A stretch of DNA of 64,000 bases, taken from the NCBI GenBank assembly GCA_024509875.1, contig JAMPIV010018956.1:496001-560000 (forward strand), written 5' to 3'. This document shows positions 22,111 to 34,490 of the stretch, piece by piece. Made by a program: the position numbers and the translations under genes. Within the stretch, counting starts at the first letter, position 1. Every line of letters starts with the position of its first letter. The notes beneath the pieces are model-generated. The model worked only from the letters and a program-made list of their open reading frames with translations. It was not told the DNA's origin and did not search any database. The DNA is from Oreohelix idahoensis (taxonomy: Eukaryota; Mollusca; Gastropoda; Stylommatophora; Oreohelicidae).

Positions 22111-22726
22111 TCACTTTATCTGGTTGTGTAATATAAATGTATTATTTTTTTTTGCTATGCATCATTGTGTGAAGGAAAGGACTATCATTGTAGAACACAG
22201 TTCTTTGGAAAAGAAATTGGCTAAAATAATTAACTCCTGAAGTTACATAGGCCTACGTTTACCTATCATGTCTAGACTATGAGAGGAATTCAGAGGACAG
22301 AACGTTGAAATGCTGAATGAGAAAGGATAACTCTGATATGCCTTGTGTTTGCCGTTTGAATGAGAATGATAGCTGATCCCATATGATAGGAAAACTCATG
22401 AAGCCACATTTCCTAAGCATAAAGGGACATAGATCAACGCTCGCACGTGTAACGTCATACCAATGCTGAATGACAGCACCTAACAACCTGCGCAACGGCT
22501 GACAACCAAGGATTAAAGATAAGTCCATAAAGCCTAAGGATTATTTTTCCTTCAGAATTCTCAGGGATCTTTCGCAGAATTTCAAACAGAACTTTCACCC
22601 AAATAATAATGGAACTCTATTTAAAGTGCTAATGATGATTAGTAGGAGATACTAGGACTTTTAGTCATTCAGTGTTTATGACCATATTATTTTTGTCGTT
22701 TACCTTTTCATTTTTACTTGAATCGT
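22111..22726. other. Spacer, nothing recognised
   Basis: No gene or array recognised. Confidence 0.35.
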
Positions 22727-22930
22727 ATATGTGGTTTAGGTAGTAAATATCTGTATATAAGTTATACCATCTAGCAAGTGGACGAGCGAGCTTCTTACAT
22801 GTACCATACTGTCTTTTAAATCCATATATGTGGTTTAGGTACTAAATATCTGTACATAAGTTATACCATCTAGCAACTTGACGAGCGAGCTTCTTACATG
22901 TACCGTACTGTCTTTTAAATCCATATATGT
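22727..22930. repeat. 99-bp tandem duplication
   Basis: Two copies beginning ATATGTGGTTTAGGTA.TAAA, sharing TATACCATCTAGCAA and GACGAGCGAGCTTCTTACAT, with only a handful of differences. Confidence 0.9.
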
Positions 22931-23461
22931 GTCATTTCCTCAGCATGAGAGTATGGGGGCTTGATATTATTTATAATATTCAGTAAGAATAACAGGGACA
23001 GATTTGTCGCAAGGAAACATAATCCATTCTCAAGTGCCCTTCTCAGACATTATCTCTTTGTGAGAATATTCGCCTTCCTGTTCACCAATCACATTTAACG
23101 AGCCACTTAAAAGATCCTATATATCTTTCTTACTATACTCATATCACAAAATGTCCCCTACCAATGGTCGTATAGCAATTCGAGCGGACGATTAAATGGC
23201 GTCTCCACTAGATACATACACTGTTCAACACTAGTGTAGTATCGTATTAAATCAACAATTATTAATATAAATTGAAATGCACTTTGCAAAAGATGCTCTT
23301 AACTAGTACTTGCAATTTAGCACTAATTCCTGGCTTAAAAACTCACTTCTCTCCCCCCACCCCCCTTCCCCCCCCCCCCAAAAAAAAAAAAATCTACGAT
23401 TTTTTTCGAGATATCATAATCAGTTAATAGCAGTAAGAACTTGCAAGACGATAAGGCAATC
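22931..23461. other. Spacer with a C-rich/A-rich tract
   Basis: Contains a CCCCCAC..CCCCCC then A12 tract at about 23,353-23,392. No gene recognised. Confidence 0.4.
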
Positions 23462-23535
23462 GCAAAAGAAACAATGGAATAATAAAAAACAAAATGTCAA
23501 TAGATGTCATTAGTAAAGTCAAAGAGAAGTAGTGC

Positions 23536-24352
23536 ATTTCAGAGCTGGCATTTGCTGATGATGTTGCCCTGATTGCTAAATCAGAGGCACATCTCCAATC
23601 CAACCGGCAAGTCTAGAAGGAAGAGCTGGAGAAGAAAGGGGTGGTCATAAGCAGCTCTAAAACAAATTCCATGGTGATATCACGAGAAGAAAGTAGACAA
23701 CAAATTAAGCTGGGAGAACAGGTCCTGGAGCAGGTCGACCATTTTAATATCTCGGAGCTATTATAGACCGAAAGGGAGGCATCAAAGAAGAGTTGGCCAC
23801 TCGAAAAGCAGCCAGCTGGGAGACTTTTTCAGGCCATAAATCGAGGATTCCTCAGCAAGAAAGAGGTTGGTAAGAAAACGAAGAAGGCTGTATACCGCGC
23901 CACCATGTCCCAGTCTTGACATATGGATGCGAGTCATGGACAATGACTACAACCCACAAAAGCCAGATCCAAACCTCAGAAATGAGGTATCTGAGGAAGG
24001 TGGTTGAAGTAACAAGAAGAGACATGGTCCGCAACCAGACGATACGTCAAGGCCTAAAATGCTACCCCCTGCAGACCAAAGTAGAACAGTCCCAACTAAG
24101 ATGGTTTGGCCATGTCTTCAGAATTGTAGAAGATCGGCTACCACGACAAGCATGGGAAACAAAGAGCCAGGGATGCAGACCCCCAGGACGACTCAGAGTC
24201 CGCTGGGAGGACAACATTAGACAATCTTTGAAGGACCGAGGACTAGAATAGAACCAGGCCAGGAGGAAGACAGCCGATAGGATAGTCTGGCGCTCTCTCT
24301 TCCAAACCTCTACACCTCACGGTAGAAGGGGAGCGACTAAGTAAGTAAGTAA
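23536..24352 (+). mobile_element. LINE-B, 5'-truncated copy with ~72-bp target duplication
   Basis: Starts at ATTTCAGAGCTGGCATTTGC (RT active-site region, FADD box) and ends ACTAAGTAAGTAAGTAA. It is flanked by an unusually long direct repeat: 23,462-23,535 (74 bp) and 24,353-24,423 (71 bp), identical except in an A-rich middle. The C-terminal tail frame 23,916-24,251 encodes MTYGCESWTMTTTHKSQIQ, LRKVVEVTRRDMVRN and LRWFGHVFRIVEDRL. An in-frame TAG in CAAGTCTAGAAGG is shared with the 38.5-42.3 kb copy. Confidence 0.9.
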
Positions 24353-24423
24353 GCAAAAGAAACAATGGAATAATAATAAAAATGTCAATAGATGTCATTA
24401 GTAAAGTCAAAGAGAAGTAGTGC

Positions 24424-24774
24424 GATAGGAAAAATGGGAACGAAAGAGTAAAATTTAAACGAATCTTGAACGAAAAAAAAAAATAATAATTAAAGTGCAT
24501 ATTAATGAACAACCTGGAAATACAAATGTCAAATGGAACGGATGTAAAAAATTAACATCATCAAATAAACGCATATCCAGTCTGGAATAGAAAAAAAACA
24601 GAGTTATGTCCCTCGCTTTCTACAGAGGCGGCGAATACCAAATAAAACAAAACAATCTCAATCGTGAATGAAATCGAAATGTAAACAAAGTGCATGCATC
24701 AAATTTGCAATACAATCTAAAGTAAAATGTTCATCGTTTAAAAATGAAAATATTTCCAGGAACGTATACGAAGT
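24424..24774. other. Spacer, nothing recognised
   Basis: A-rich; no gene recognised. Confidence 0.35.
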
Positions 24775-25207
24775 AGCGTCGTATGTCCATAACGTCACCA
24801 GACGAAGCTAAGTAGCGTCGTATGTCCATAACGCCACCAGACGAAGCCAAGTAGCGTCGTATGTCCATAAAGTCACCAGACGAAGCCAAGTAGCGTCGTA
24901 TGTCCATAACGCCACCAGACGAAGCCAAGTAGCGTCGTATGTCAATAACGCCACCAGACGAAGCCAAGTAGCATCGTATGTCCATAAAGTCACCAGACAA
25001 AGCCAAGTAGCATCGTACGTCCATACAGTCACCAGACGAAGCCATGTAATGTCGTATGTCCATAAAGCCACCAGACGAAGCCAAGTAGCATCGTATGTCC
25101 ATAAAGTCACCAGACTAAGCCAAGTAGCATCGTACGTCCATAAAGTCACCAGACGAAGCCATGTAATGTCGTATGTCCATAACGTCACCAGACGAAGCCA
25201 AGTAGCA
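24775..25207. repeat. 39-bp minisatellite, ~11 units
   Basis: Unit: GTAGCGTCGTATGTCCATAA then CGCCACCAGACGAAGCCAA. Because 39 is divisible by three, open frames of ~120 codons arise on both strands (repeats of MDIRRYLASSGGV or LWTYDATWLRLVA), but they have no start context or flanking coding sequence and are artefacts. The array ends directly at the third copy of SINE-like element S. Confidence 0.95.
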
Positions 25208-25208
25208 A

Positions 25209-25515
25209 ATCTTCTTCTTCCTCGTTCGTCCTGATAAAGACGTTGGTTGCGTTGTGTCTGTTTACATCGGAGCTGCGATATCTGCGCCTTTCGGCCGACA
25301 CATCCGACCTCAGCACGGCATTTTTTTGGGACCGGGTTTGCCTTCCCTCTTCAATCCTTACTCTCTCAGCCAGACTGCAGTCATGCAGCCTGTTTCCATT
25401 ACCACCACTTGGAGGTGGAGTAGGGTCTTGGTCAGCTCTAGTTCGCTGACCCTGACGCAAGCAGTCTAGATATGGGTCGCTAACTGCATTCCTCACAGTT
25501 GACGCGTCTTGGGTC
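25209..25515 (-). mobile_element. SINE-like element S, copy 3
   Basis: Third copy, in the same orientation as copy 1: on the minus strand GAGACCCAAGACGCG... to ...GGACGAACGAGGAAGAAGAA. It is more diverged than the other two. Only a 5-bp CAAAT could be a target duplication (ends at 25,208 and begins at 25,519). Confidence 0.8.
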
Positions 25516-26600
25516 TCAAATAGATAACCAGGACTAATGATTCACAAAGAAATAAATTCGAACATTTTGCTGGGAACTGCACATCGTCGTCTCATGAGGA
25601 TCGTGAGAAGCAGTGTCATCAGATAAAGAAGGAATCGTGTGCACATGACACGTGGGTAACATGATGGAGACTAAGGTACCAACTGTACCTTATGCAGAAT
25701 GTCAAGAAAGCAGGTTCCGTTGTCAAGCCTCGCCACTTTGCGAGCATCACCATGGGTGTGAAAGGAAACCACAGCTTCATCATTCATCCTATTGTGACCT
25801 GGTCAAATACACACAAATCGTACGTCATCAGTGAAGTGAAAAAATTCACCCAGTGCACGCCAAGTAGTGCCTGGTGGTACGTATCGCACTAACACGATGC
25901 GTGAACGTGTACTGGAACAACCATATGAAGTTTTATTGTCACGAAATTGTGCACAAGAGTGGTGTGAAACTCTAGTTGATTGAGGAACATGGTAATTTCT
26001 TTTCCTCATGCATGTCGAATTCCTTTACATAGGATGTATCATACTGTTTGAACTGAGTAAGATTCCTAAAAACCTTAACAGGTATTTGAGCATTTTGGTT
26101 TGGAGCATGACCCAAAGGACTGTTCAGAAGGCATTACTAAATCCCTATCCTTAATACATGTACCCGGCTCAGTATAAACAGGTGAGTGTGTGTACTCAAT
26201 CTTAACATCATCACGAGTATTAGTCCACCTCGTGTTAGGAAATTTTCTTTCAGAGGGGATAACTTTATTTGTACTTAAAAGAGTATGTACATATTGAGTA
26301 CGTAGACTTTTTTCTTAACAACATTAGAAAATTGACACTGGTCTGTTGGACGGCCCTGCACAACAGGAGCTTTAAGATTGGCATGTCGCCATGAATCACT
26401 CCTATCTGCGGCAGTAATGTTTCCACCTGAAACACTGACATCAGACTGACATCGAGGGAAGGTATATCTACCACGGCATGATCTTTTAATCTTTCCAGGG
26501 TGTGCTGATCCATTAACATCACCATTATACTGATGGCATGTCGATCAGTACCCCTATTATCGTTACGGTGTGAAAGTAGTTTCTGGTGTAGTACTATATC
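25516..26600. other. Unassigned region
   Basis: No recognised repeat or domain. Minus-strand frames at 25,803-26,009 and 26,265-26,525 and plus-strand frames near 25,652-25,892 are short and have no motif; GC content is higher than in flanking spacers around 25.6-25.95 kb. Confidence 0.3.
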
Positions 26601-26623
26601 AAGTAAATCCTCAACCCTTCTTC

Positions 26624-27550
26624 TTAGTTAGCAATTTCATAATTTTTCCGCGACAGTTTCTCTATTTGCTTGGCATTTATTGTTTCGAAGTCAGTAGATA
26701 TTTTCTTCTCACCAATGAGTAATGACTCAATTGTAGACAGCTTTGCTGAAAGTTCTTCAATTCGCTTCTGCTTTGCCTTTTCTAGTTCAGAATATTTGTC
26801 TTGTCCATTTAAGAGCAATGTCTCGAAGGCCAGTTACCTTGTCATCAATTTTGTTCTTGTTGAAGTTGAATGTGTTTTAGACACTGAGTATCTTGTTCGA
26901 GAGTCACTTATTTACTCATATTCTTCTTCGAGGTGACTCCATGGATAAGCAGTATTCAAGGTTGACACTACATTTGGGTTAGGCATTGATTTTAACTGAG
27001 CAATATCAGTTAACAATTGTTGAATATGGGTACTCTGTGCATTCATTCTTCTTTGAAAATACGAGGAACTGTTTTGACCTTTAAGTCCCGTAATCTCAGT
27101 CTCTAAAGTTTTAATATTATGAGCTTCCAATTTCCATTATCACATTCTGATTTCAACTTTACACATTCCGTTTTAAAATTTTCACATTCTGATTTCTTTT
27201 CATTAACCAATCTTTTAGATGTCGCATTATTTCTCTGTAACTCAATATTCAATTACTCGTTATCCTCCCTCAGTAGTTTTAATTCATGCGTGAAATAATT
27301 CTCCTTAACCTTATAGTCCTCAATCGTCTGTTTCAATTCATCTAACTCAAGATTGACCCTTTCCCGTCTATATAGATTTCCTTCATCATAAACAAGCGAG
27401 GATAGTAATTTAGCAAGTCTTAATACTATATCCTTTAAATACCCGTATCCAAAGTGACACAGAGCATATTCTTTAATATCACAACTCGCCTGAAGTAAGA
27501 ACTGTTCTGTGGCATAATCCTCCCGGTCTGCGCCAAATAAAACTTAATCT
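26624..27550 (-). pseudogene. Decayed coiled-coil protein gene or gag-like fragment
   Basis: On the minus strand three consecutive blocks read as one alpha-helical, Glu/Lys-rich protein. The first, from ~27,545, has DREDYATEQFLLQASCDIKE, LKDIVLRLAKLLSSLVYDE, and ELDELKQTIEDYKVKENYF, and ends at TAA 27,253. The second (26,912-27,130) has HNIKTLETEITGLKGQNSS and IQQLLTDIAQLK. The third (26,624-26,818) has YSELEKAKQKRIEELSAKL and INAKQIEKLSRKNYEIAN. They lie in different frames or are separated by stops, so the gene is broken at no fewer than three points. Heptad patterning indicates coiled coil. Function is unknown; a structural gag protein of an LTR element or a host coiled-coil protein are both possible. 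Confidence 0.5.
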
Positions 27551-27694
27551 TTTGCCTTGCCGGAGAAAATGATCCATGATCGACGTTTTTAATTACTGTC
27601 TATGACCCACTTAGTTAATATACCATCAAATAATCCAAAGATGTTGATAATAATAGTAATATAATGCCCGTAATGTCACTGGACCATAATCAAG

Positions 27695-27746
27695 TTATAT
27701 ATATATATATATGTATATATATGTATATATATGTGTATATATATAT

Positions 27747-27798
<52 letters not shown>
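27695..27798. repeat. (TA)n tract with TG/GT interruptions
   Basis: Left flank of the Tc1-like element; TATATATG and TATATTG interruptions near the left end. Confidence 0.95.
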
Positions 27799-27801
<3 letters not shown>

Positions 27802-29097
27802 TACTTTGCAAAAAAAATGGCAGTCATATTTTCGCAACGCAGCACACTCATAAAAGCAAATAATAATAAAAACGGTATGTCCAGAGGAAGATTGATATCT
27901 CCCCTATCTATTAACAGTGGTTTCAGTACAATATAATGTTGCTTTCTTCAGCAAGGCAAGCCTGGATGCGGCGAGGCATTCTTCCCACAAATGTTTGTAG
28001 GTAATTGTGAGTCAGACTGTCCCAGTATTTTTCAGCTATCTTCTTCAATTGTTCAACGTCTCTGAGTCCACTCTTTTTTAAATGATTCTTGAGTAGTGCC
28101 CAAACGTTTTCAATTGGGTTTAGGTCGGGACTGTTGCTGGGCCACTTCAGCACTATCACATTCTTCTCTTGCAGCCATGCTTTGGTGGTATGAGCTGTAT
28201 GCTTTGGGTCATTGTCATGTTGAAATGTGCACCCATCGGGGTACATGACTTGCATAAATGGCAGAAGGTGTCCCTCTAGTATGTCGATGTACTTTTCTTT
28301 CGTAAGAATTCCTGTGAAAACACACAGTGGGGTGGCACCTCTTGCTGACACCCCTCCCCAAAGATGGAATTTCTGGGTATGTTTCGGTCGCTGGTACACA
28401 GGCGTTACAGAGCCTTTCGTCCAAATATTTATTTGAGCAGGATAAGACCAAACAGAACATTCATCTGAAAAAAATCACATTGTCCCATGACAAATTTTTG
28501 TTTTCATGGCACCAGTTCAAGCGCATCTGTTTTTATGTCTCTGTGAGCAATGGTGACGAAATTACCAGCTTTTTTGTGTAATTCATCCTGTGTAGCTCCC
28601 GGTTGACAGTAGCATTAGATACCCCTGGGCTTCCCAACTCGATCATGCGCTGCCGTATGTTTTCTACACTCTTCATTCGCCCAGCCCGAACGATTTGGGC
28701 GAGACGCCGATGGTCCTTTGTGTTCAAAATTCTTGGCCTCCCACTACCTTCTTTTCGCTCGATTCCATTACCTGCTTTTAATTTACTCACAACTCTGTAG
28801 ACAGTCCGCTCAGGAATGTTCAAGGTTTTAGAAATGTTGGAACATGTTTAATTTCCTTCATTCCAAAGCTGTGAAATTAACATACACTTTGTCTTTGTAT
28901 AAATTTTCTGCCACTAGCATTAGAAATTGTCGTCTGCTCTATTATAAAGGGACTGTACTCTACGCTAATTTTTTTTTTTACTTTTGGTAGTGTTTGCTCA
29001 CTTAAGTGGAGTGCAAATTTGGGGCAGAACATGCATATTTAATTAGATTTCAGCATATTTAGCTGAGCAATATGACTGCCATTTTTTTTGCAAAGTA

Positions 29098-29100
<3 letters not shown>
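27799..29100 (-). mobile_element. Tc1-like DNA transposon, 1302 bp, perfect TIRs
   Basis: The outermost 32 bp at each end (27,799-27,830 and 29,069-29,100) are perfect inverted repeats beginning CAGTACTTTGCAAAAAAAAT. Both ends abut TA, the obligatory Tc1/mariner target dinucleotide, here within a (TA)n microsatellite. The interior encodes a Tc1-type transposase on the minus strand, broken by indels. Perfect TIRs with a broken gene suggest recent movement, possibly driven by transposase supplied in trans. Confidence 0.93.
27923..28870 (-). pseudogene. Tc1-type transposase (DD34E), frameshifted
   Basis: The N-terminal block (28,533-28,823) has the paired helix-turn-helix DNA-binding region: NIPERTVYRVVSKLK, the GRPR box (KEGSGRPRIL), and MIELGSPGVSNATVNRELH. 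The catalytic block (27,923-28,460) has SDECSVWS with the first Asp, QHDNDPKHTA with the second Asp, and SPDLNPIENVWALLK with the Glu, the DDE triad that cuts and joins transposon ends. It ends at TAA after ESNIILY. The blocks are in different frames: one break before 28,823 cuts the start, one lies in the T run near 28,470. Length and order match Tc1 transposases of about 340 residues. Not functional as read. Confidence 0.88.

Positions 29101-29144
<44 letters not shown>
29101..29144. repeat. (TA)n tract
   Basis: Right flank of the Tc1-like element, continuing into TAATAATAATAA, the tail of the LINE-G fragment. Confidence 0.95.
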
Positions 29145-29147
<3 letters not shown>

Positions 29148-29689
29148 ATAATAAATTCTTTAAGCACCAAACACGGCGCATAAGGCAGAAACCAGTGCTC
29201 TCCAGGTTGTTCGTTGTGACGCCACTCCTCTTAGCTCTTGCACATTATTTAGGGCCAACGTTCTTCCTTCTCTTATTATTGTTCTTCTGAGTGTTTCTTT
29301 TGGTCTTCCTTTTTTCCTCTTACCCTCAGGAACCCAAGTGAGCGCCTGTAGTGGTATTCTGTTGTTTTGCATTCGTAGGACATGACCGATATATGACCAT
29401 CGTCTTTTCCTTATATAGTCGGAGACATATTTCTGCCTAGAGTCTTCTCTTATTTGTCGATTAGTCTTGAATTTTTTCCAACTGATGTTCATGAGTTTTC
29501 TAAGACATTTGTTCTCGAATGTATTCAGCTTGTTCTCCAATGATTTTGTTATTTTCCAACTCTCACAGCCGTATGTTAACACTGAGATAACATTTGAATT
29601 AAATAGACGAAGCTTGGTATGTATATTCAATGATCGTAATTTCCAAATGTTAGATAATCTATTGAAGGCGCTAGCTGCCAAAGAAAGAA

Positions 29690-29691
<2 letters not shown>
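29145..29691 (-). mobile_element. LINE-G 3' end, embedded in (TA)n
   Basis: Minus-strand frame ending at 29,160: FNRLSNIWKLRSLNIHTKLR, LFNSNVISVLTYGCESWKI, a segment ending KCLRKLMNISWKK, RRWSYIGHVLRMQNNRIPL, GKRKKGRPKETLRRTI and QRTTWRALVSAL. This is the C-terminal tail of a LINE reverse transcriptase. The 3' terminus at 29,145-29,157 is (TTA)n. The truncated 5' side starts directly in TATATA at 29,692. The apparent N-terminal Tyr-Ile repeats of the frame come from the microsatellite. Confidence 0.85.

Positions 29692-29748
<57 letters not shown>
29692..29748. repeat. (TA)n tract
   Basis: About 57 bp of TA between LINE-G and the mariner element. Confidence 0.95.
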
Positions 29749-31344
<1,596 letters not shown>

Positions 31345-31348
<4 letters not shown>

Positions 31349-31558
31349 ACGACGGGCATGGGAAGCGGAGAGCCAGGGGTCCGGACCTCCGGGGCGGCCC
31401 GGAGTCCGCTGGGAGGACAACGTTGGACATTCTTTGAGGGACCGAGGACTGGGGTGGAGCCGGGCCGGGAGGAAGACAGCTGATGGAATAGTCTGGCGCT
31501 CTCTCTTCCAAACCTCTATACCTCACGGTAGAAAGGGAACGACTAAGTAAGTAAGTAA

Positions 31559-31560
<2 letters not shown>
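31345..31560 (+). mobile_element. LINE-B 3' end, GC-rich variant, embedded in (TA)n
   Basis: Begins GCCACGACGGGCATGGGAAG and ends GACTAAGTAAGTAAGTAAGT. It aligns with 42,115-42,325 but has many A-to-G and T-to-C differences relative to it (for example GGGGCGGCCCGGAGTCCGCT), so it belongs to a distinct subfamily. 5'-truncated. Confidence 0.88.

Positions 31561-31630
<70 letters not shown>
31561..31630. repeat. (TA)n tract
   Basis: Separates the LINE-B end from the SINE. Confidence 0.95.
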
Positions 31631-31634
<4 letters not shown>

Positions 31635-31900
31635 TTTTTTTCTTAACCAGCGGCACTTGGGCTTTCAGCCCTTCGGCCCAATGACGTGTCATTGCGAGGC
31701 TGGGGAACCTGAGGACTTTCCTTCCAACCCGGTCAGGAGCTTCGCTCCTTCCCATCCACAGAGGGTTTATCTCAGGAGCCGTTCAGATTATTCAGTCAAA
31801 ATCCCGGTCGTTGACACTCCTTCAAGCGCCGACGCCCGGGCTTGAACCTTGAAAACCTGGTCGCCAGTACAACGTTGTAACCATTACACCAGCGCGGCTC

Positions 31901-31902
<2 letters not shown>
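31631..31902 (-). mobile_element. tRNA-derived SINE, embedded in (TA)n
   Basis: On the minus strand it starts GGGAGCCGCGCTGGTGTAAT with A box TGGTGTAATGGTT, then B box AGGTTCAAGCCC about 30 bases later, as in a tRNA. A body with CGGCTCCTGAG and a palindromic GGGAAGGAGCGAAGCTCC follows, and the element ends in A10 (31,631-31,640). An internal RNA polymerase III promoter is therefore likely. It is not a tRNA gene because the acceptor and anticodon arms are not maintained. Confidence 0.85.
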
Positions 31903-31969
<67 letters not shown>

Positions 31970-31985
31970 ATATATATATATAATT
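31903..31985. repeat. (TA)n tract
   Basis: Right end of the 4.3-kb TA-rich nest. Confidence 0.95.
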
Positions 31986-32806
31986 CAAATACTCAGTATA
32001 TATTCTAAAGGCATTACCTTGATTTATAAATTAATCACAAGTATACACTTATCTAGCCTTTGTATGACCTACTTAGTCTTGGTAATAATAACCAAAAATT
32101 ACTCGTTCTTCACTACAGTGCCCGTACCTTGCCATTTCATAATAATTAAATGCAATTACTAAAAAAGAAAAATATGCCTGGCACATGACTATGCACAAGA
32201 ATAAATGTTGGGACGAAATGGACGACCTCTATCGGTCTTTGGTTCTCTCCGGCAGTATCGGTACATTTGTGGTGCTGATTTTTATTATGTGCTGTCAATG
32301 ATCGCACTTTTCTTTCTTTCTTTATTTGTCTGCTAAGCAGTAGATACGTGATTTTATCAAATCACACTGTAGGTGATAAATATCACATTTGTGACACACC
32401 TTGCAGATATGTCACTGGTTTGTTACCCGGTCATCCGAGTCTACGAGGAGATAAGATAGTCGTTTAGATTGAACCGCTGATAAGTTATCAGTTATTGTTG
32501 TTGTTTTGATGAGTGATGGGTGGAGAGTGGAGCTGACCGTTATTACCTCTTCTCGTTCCATCTTGGTCTACTCTGTTGAAACTGAAAATTGGTTATAATT
32601 GGGGTATTTAGTGTCATTTTATTTACTAATTTTGTATTCAATTTAAATAACTATTGTCTTTTGCAGTTGCTGGTTTTAATTTATATTAGTATTTGTCATT
32701 TTAATTAGTATTTGTTCTTTTTGAGTTGACTTTCCTTGTCCTATGTACTCAAATGTATCGTTTGGGGGCCCGAGCTAGTGTTTTCGTGGTGCCCCTTACG
32801 TTATGT
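31986..32806. other. Spacer with partial relative of the 554-bp repeat
   Basis: 32,235-32,345 resembles the start of the tandem units at 9.2 kb (CTCCGGCAGTATCGGTACAT, TTTGTGGT, TTTCTTTCTTT). The rest is unrecognised. Confidence 0.5.
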
Positions 32807-33212
32807 TGTGGATTAAGTATATAGAAAGTCGGAAGGTTGTGGATTAAGTGTATAGAAAGTCGGAAGGTTGTGGATTAAGTGTATAGAAAGTCGGAAGGTT
32901 GTGGATTAAGTGTATAGAAAGTCGGAAGGTTGTGGATTAAGTGTATAGAAAGTCGGAAGGTTGTGGATTAAGTGTATAGAAAGTCGGAAGGTTGTGGATT
33001 AAGAGTATAGAAAGTCGGAAGGTTGTGGATTAAGTGTATAGAAAGTCGGAAGGTTGTGGATTAAGTGTATAGAAAGTCGGAAGGTTGTGGATTAAGTGTA
33101 TAGAAAGTCGGAAGGTTGTGGATTAAGTGTATAGAAAGTCGGAAGGTTGTGGATTAAGTGTATAGAAAGTCGGAAGGTTGTGGATTAAGTGTATAGAAAG
33201 TCGGAAGGTTGT
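32807..33212. repeat. 31-bp minisatellite, ~13 units
   Basis: Unit: GTTGTGGATTAAGTGTATAG then AAAGTCGGAAG. The units are almost identical (one GAGTATAG variant near 33,003 and an ATATAG in the first), so the array is young or homogenised. Confidence 0.97.
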
Positions 33213-34390
33213 AAACTATTGATTTAAAAATTTGCAAACGCTATATAAGATTAGGGGGATAAGAAAACATTTGGACTAAAGACTTATTCAGTGAAGGGAG
33301 ATAAATTATTATTACGTCCCTTAAGAAATTGTGGGTGAGTTTGTTTTGGTTAAAATAGTGAGTACGCAATAAAGTGGTCGGGGTTTTTTGTGAACGAATG
33401 GTGACAAAGGATGAGTTAGTGAGATTTTAAAATCGTAGTTGTAAATCGGGGAAATAAGGTAGTCAGTTCAGATTCAGACACATTAGGCGTAAGATGAGAA
33501 TTTGTTCTCTCCAATGTGTTAAAGTATTGAATGGCGAGTGATATCGGGGAGTGAAACCAGACGACATGCCATTGTTTGGTTGCTTTTGTGTTCACAAAAG
33601 AAGTACTGTGGTCGTGCTCCTTGGTCGCTCAGCAAGCCATTATGATAGTTAGGATTGCTCGTTTAGCAAAAGAATGTAGAACATTTTTTTTTTTTTTACA
33701 TTCAAGAAGAGTACAAGTCACATGATTTTCTCATGTTTCAAGACCATCAGGTATGAATAAACTGTAGTAGCTGCTAGATGTGCGAAGCATAGACACTTTG
33801 GGTAGAAATAATCAACCCTGGCGGTGTAGGCCAGCTTTAGTAAAAGATACCCAAAACGATCACACCGTCTGTTGAAGATAGAACTCTGACAGTAAAATAA
33901 AACAGTACTTAGCAAGTAGAGTGAGCTAAACGCAGAGACGGTAACGTTTAAAAAGAGACAAATTATCGGTTCTCAAGCCAGGTCTAGATAAACGTCAATT
34001 ACAGTAAGAAGAGAATTGCGGCTGAGGCAGAAACAAGAAGGAATGACAGAAGGGTTCAAGGACGATATTTAGAATTTGATCATGAAATGAAGTTTGCTGC
34101 ACAAAGATGTATAATGTGGTGGAACGTTGGGCAGAACAATCCCCTTGCACCTGATTGCTGAAATTTGAATAGCTGTAAAAAAAATATTGCACGTTTCTGT
34201 TCATAGCTGTTAGAGTGCAATCTGTTTCATCGAGTTGAGTCGTCCACCATCTGTGCTCAGCTATTTGTATTCGTTTAGCAAACAACCACCATCATCATCC
34301 GCCACCCACTGAGAGGGCAGTGATCGAACATTCCACTATACATCCACACAACCAACACGCACGGTTACAATGCACTACTACTACTAATAC
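33213..34390. other. Unassigned region
   Basis: No gene, array or transposon recognised. Poly(T) at about 33,683-33,698. A CCACCATC/ATCATCC simple sequence lies near 34,285-34,310. Confidence 0.35.
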
Positions 34391-34392
34391 TA

Positions 34393-34490
34393 ATAATAAT
34401 AGCCCCTTCAGTCATAACTGACTACATGAATGTGCCCCTGAGGTGACAACCCTAAGCTGTTTATTTCCCTGGTGCTTTCACATCTGGTAT
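34393..34490 (-). mobile_element. LINE-H 3' terminus fragment
   Basis: TAATAATAATAGCCCCTTCA through CTGAGGTGACA matches 60,160-60,240. On the minus strand this is the last ~80 bp of a LINE ending in (TTA)n. Confidence 0.7.

Noticed and set aside
24731..25188. Repetitive protein of ~125 residues
   Set aside because: 39-bp tandem array; no start context, flanking coding sequence or conserved domain.
32807..33212. Possible CRISPR-like array
   Set aside because: Units are contiguous without unique spacers, in a eukaryotic context; it is a minisatellite. The same holds for the arrays at 8.1, 44.0, 56.0 and 63.1 kb.
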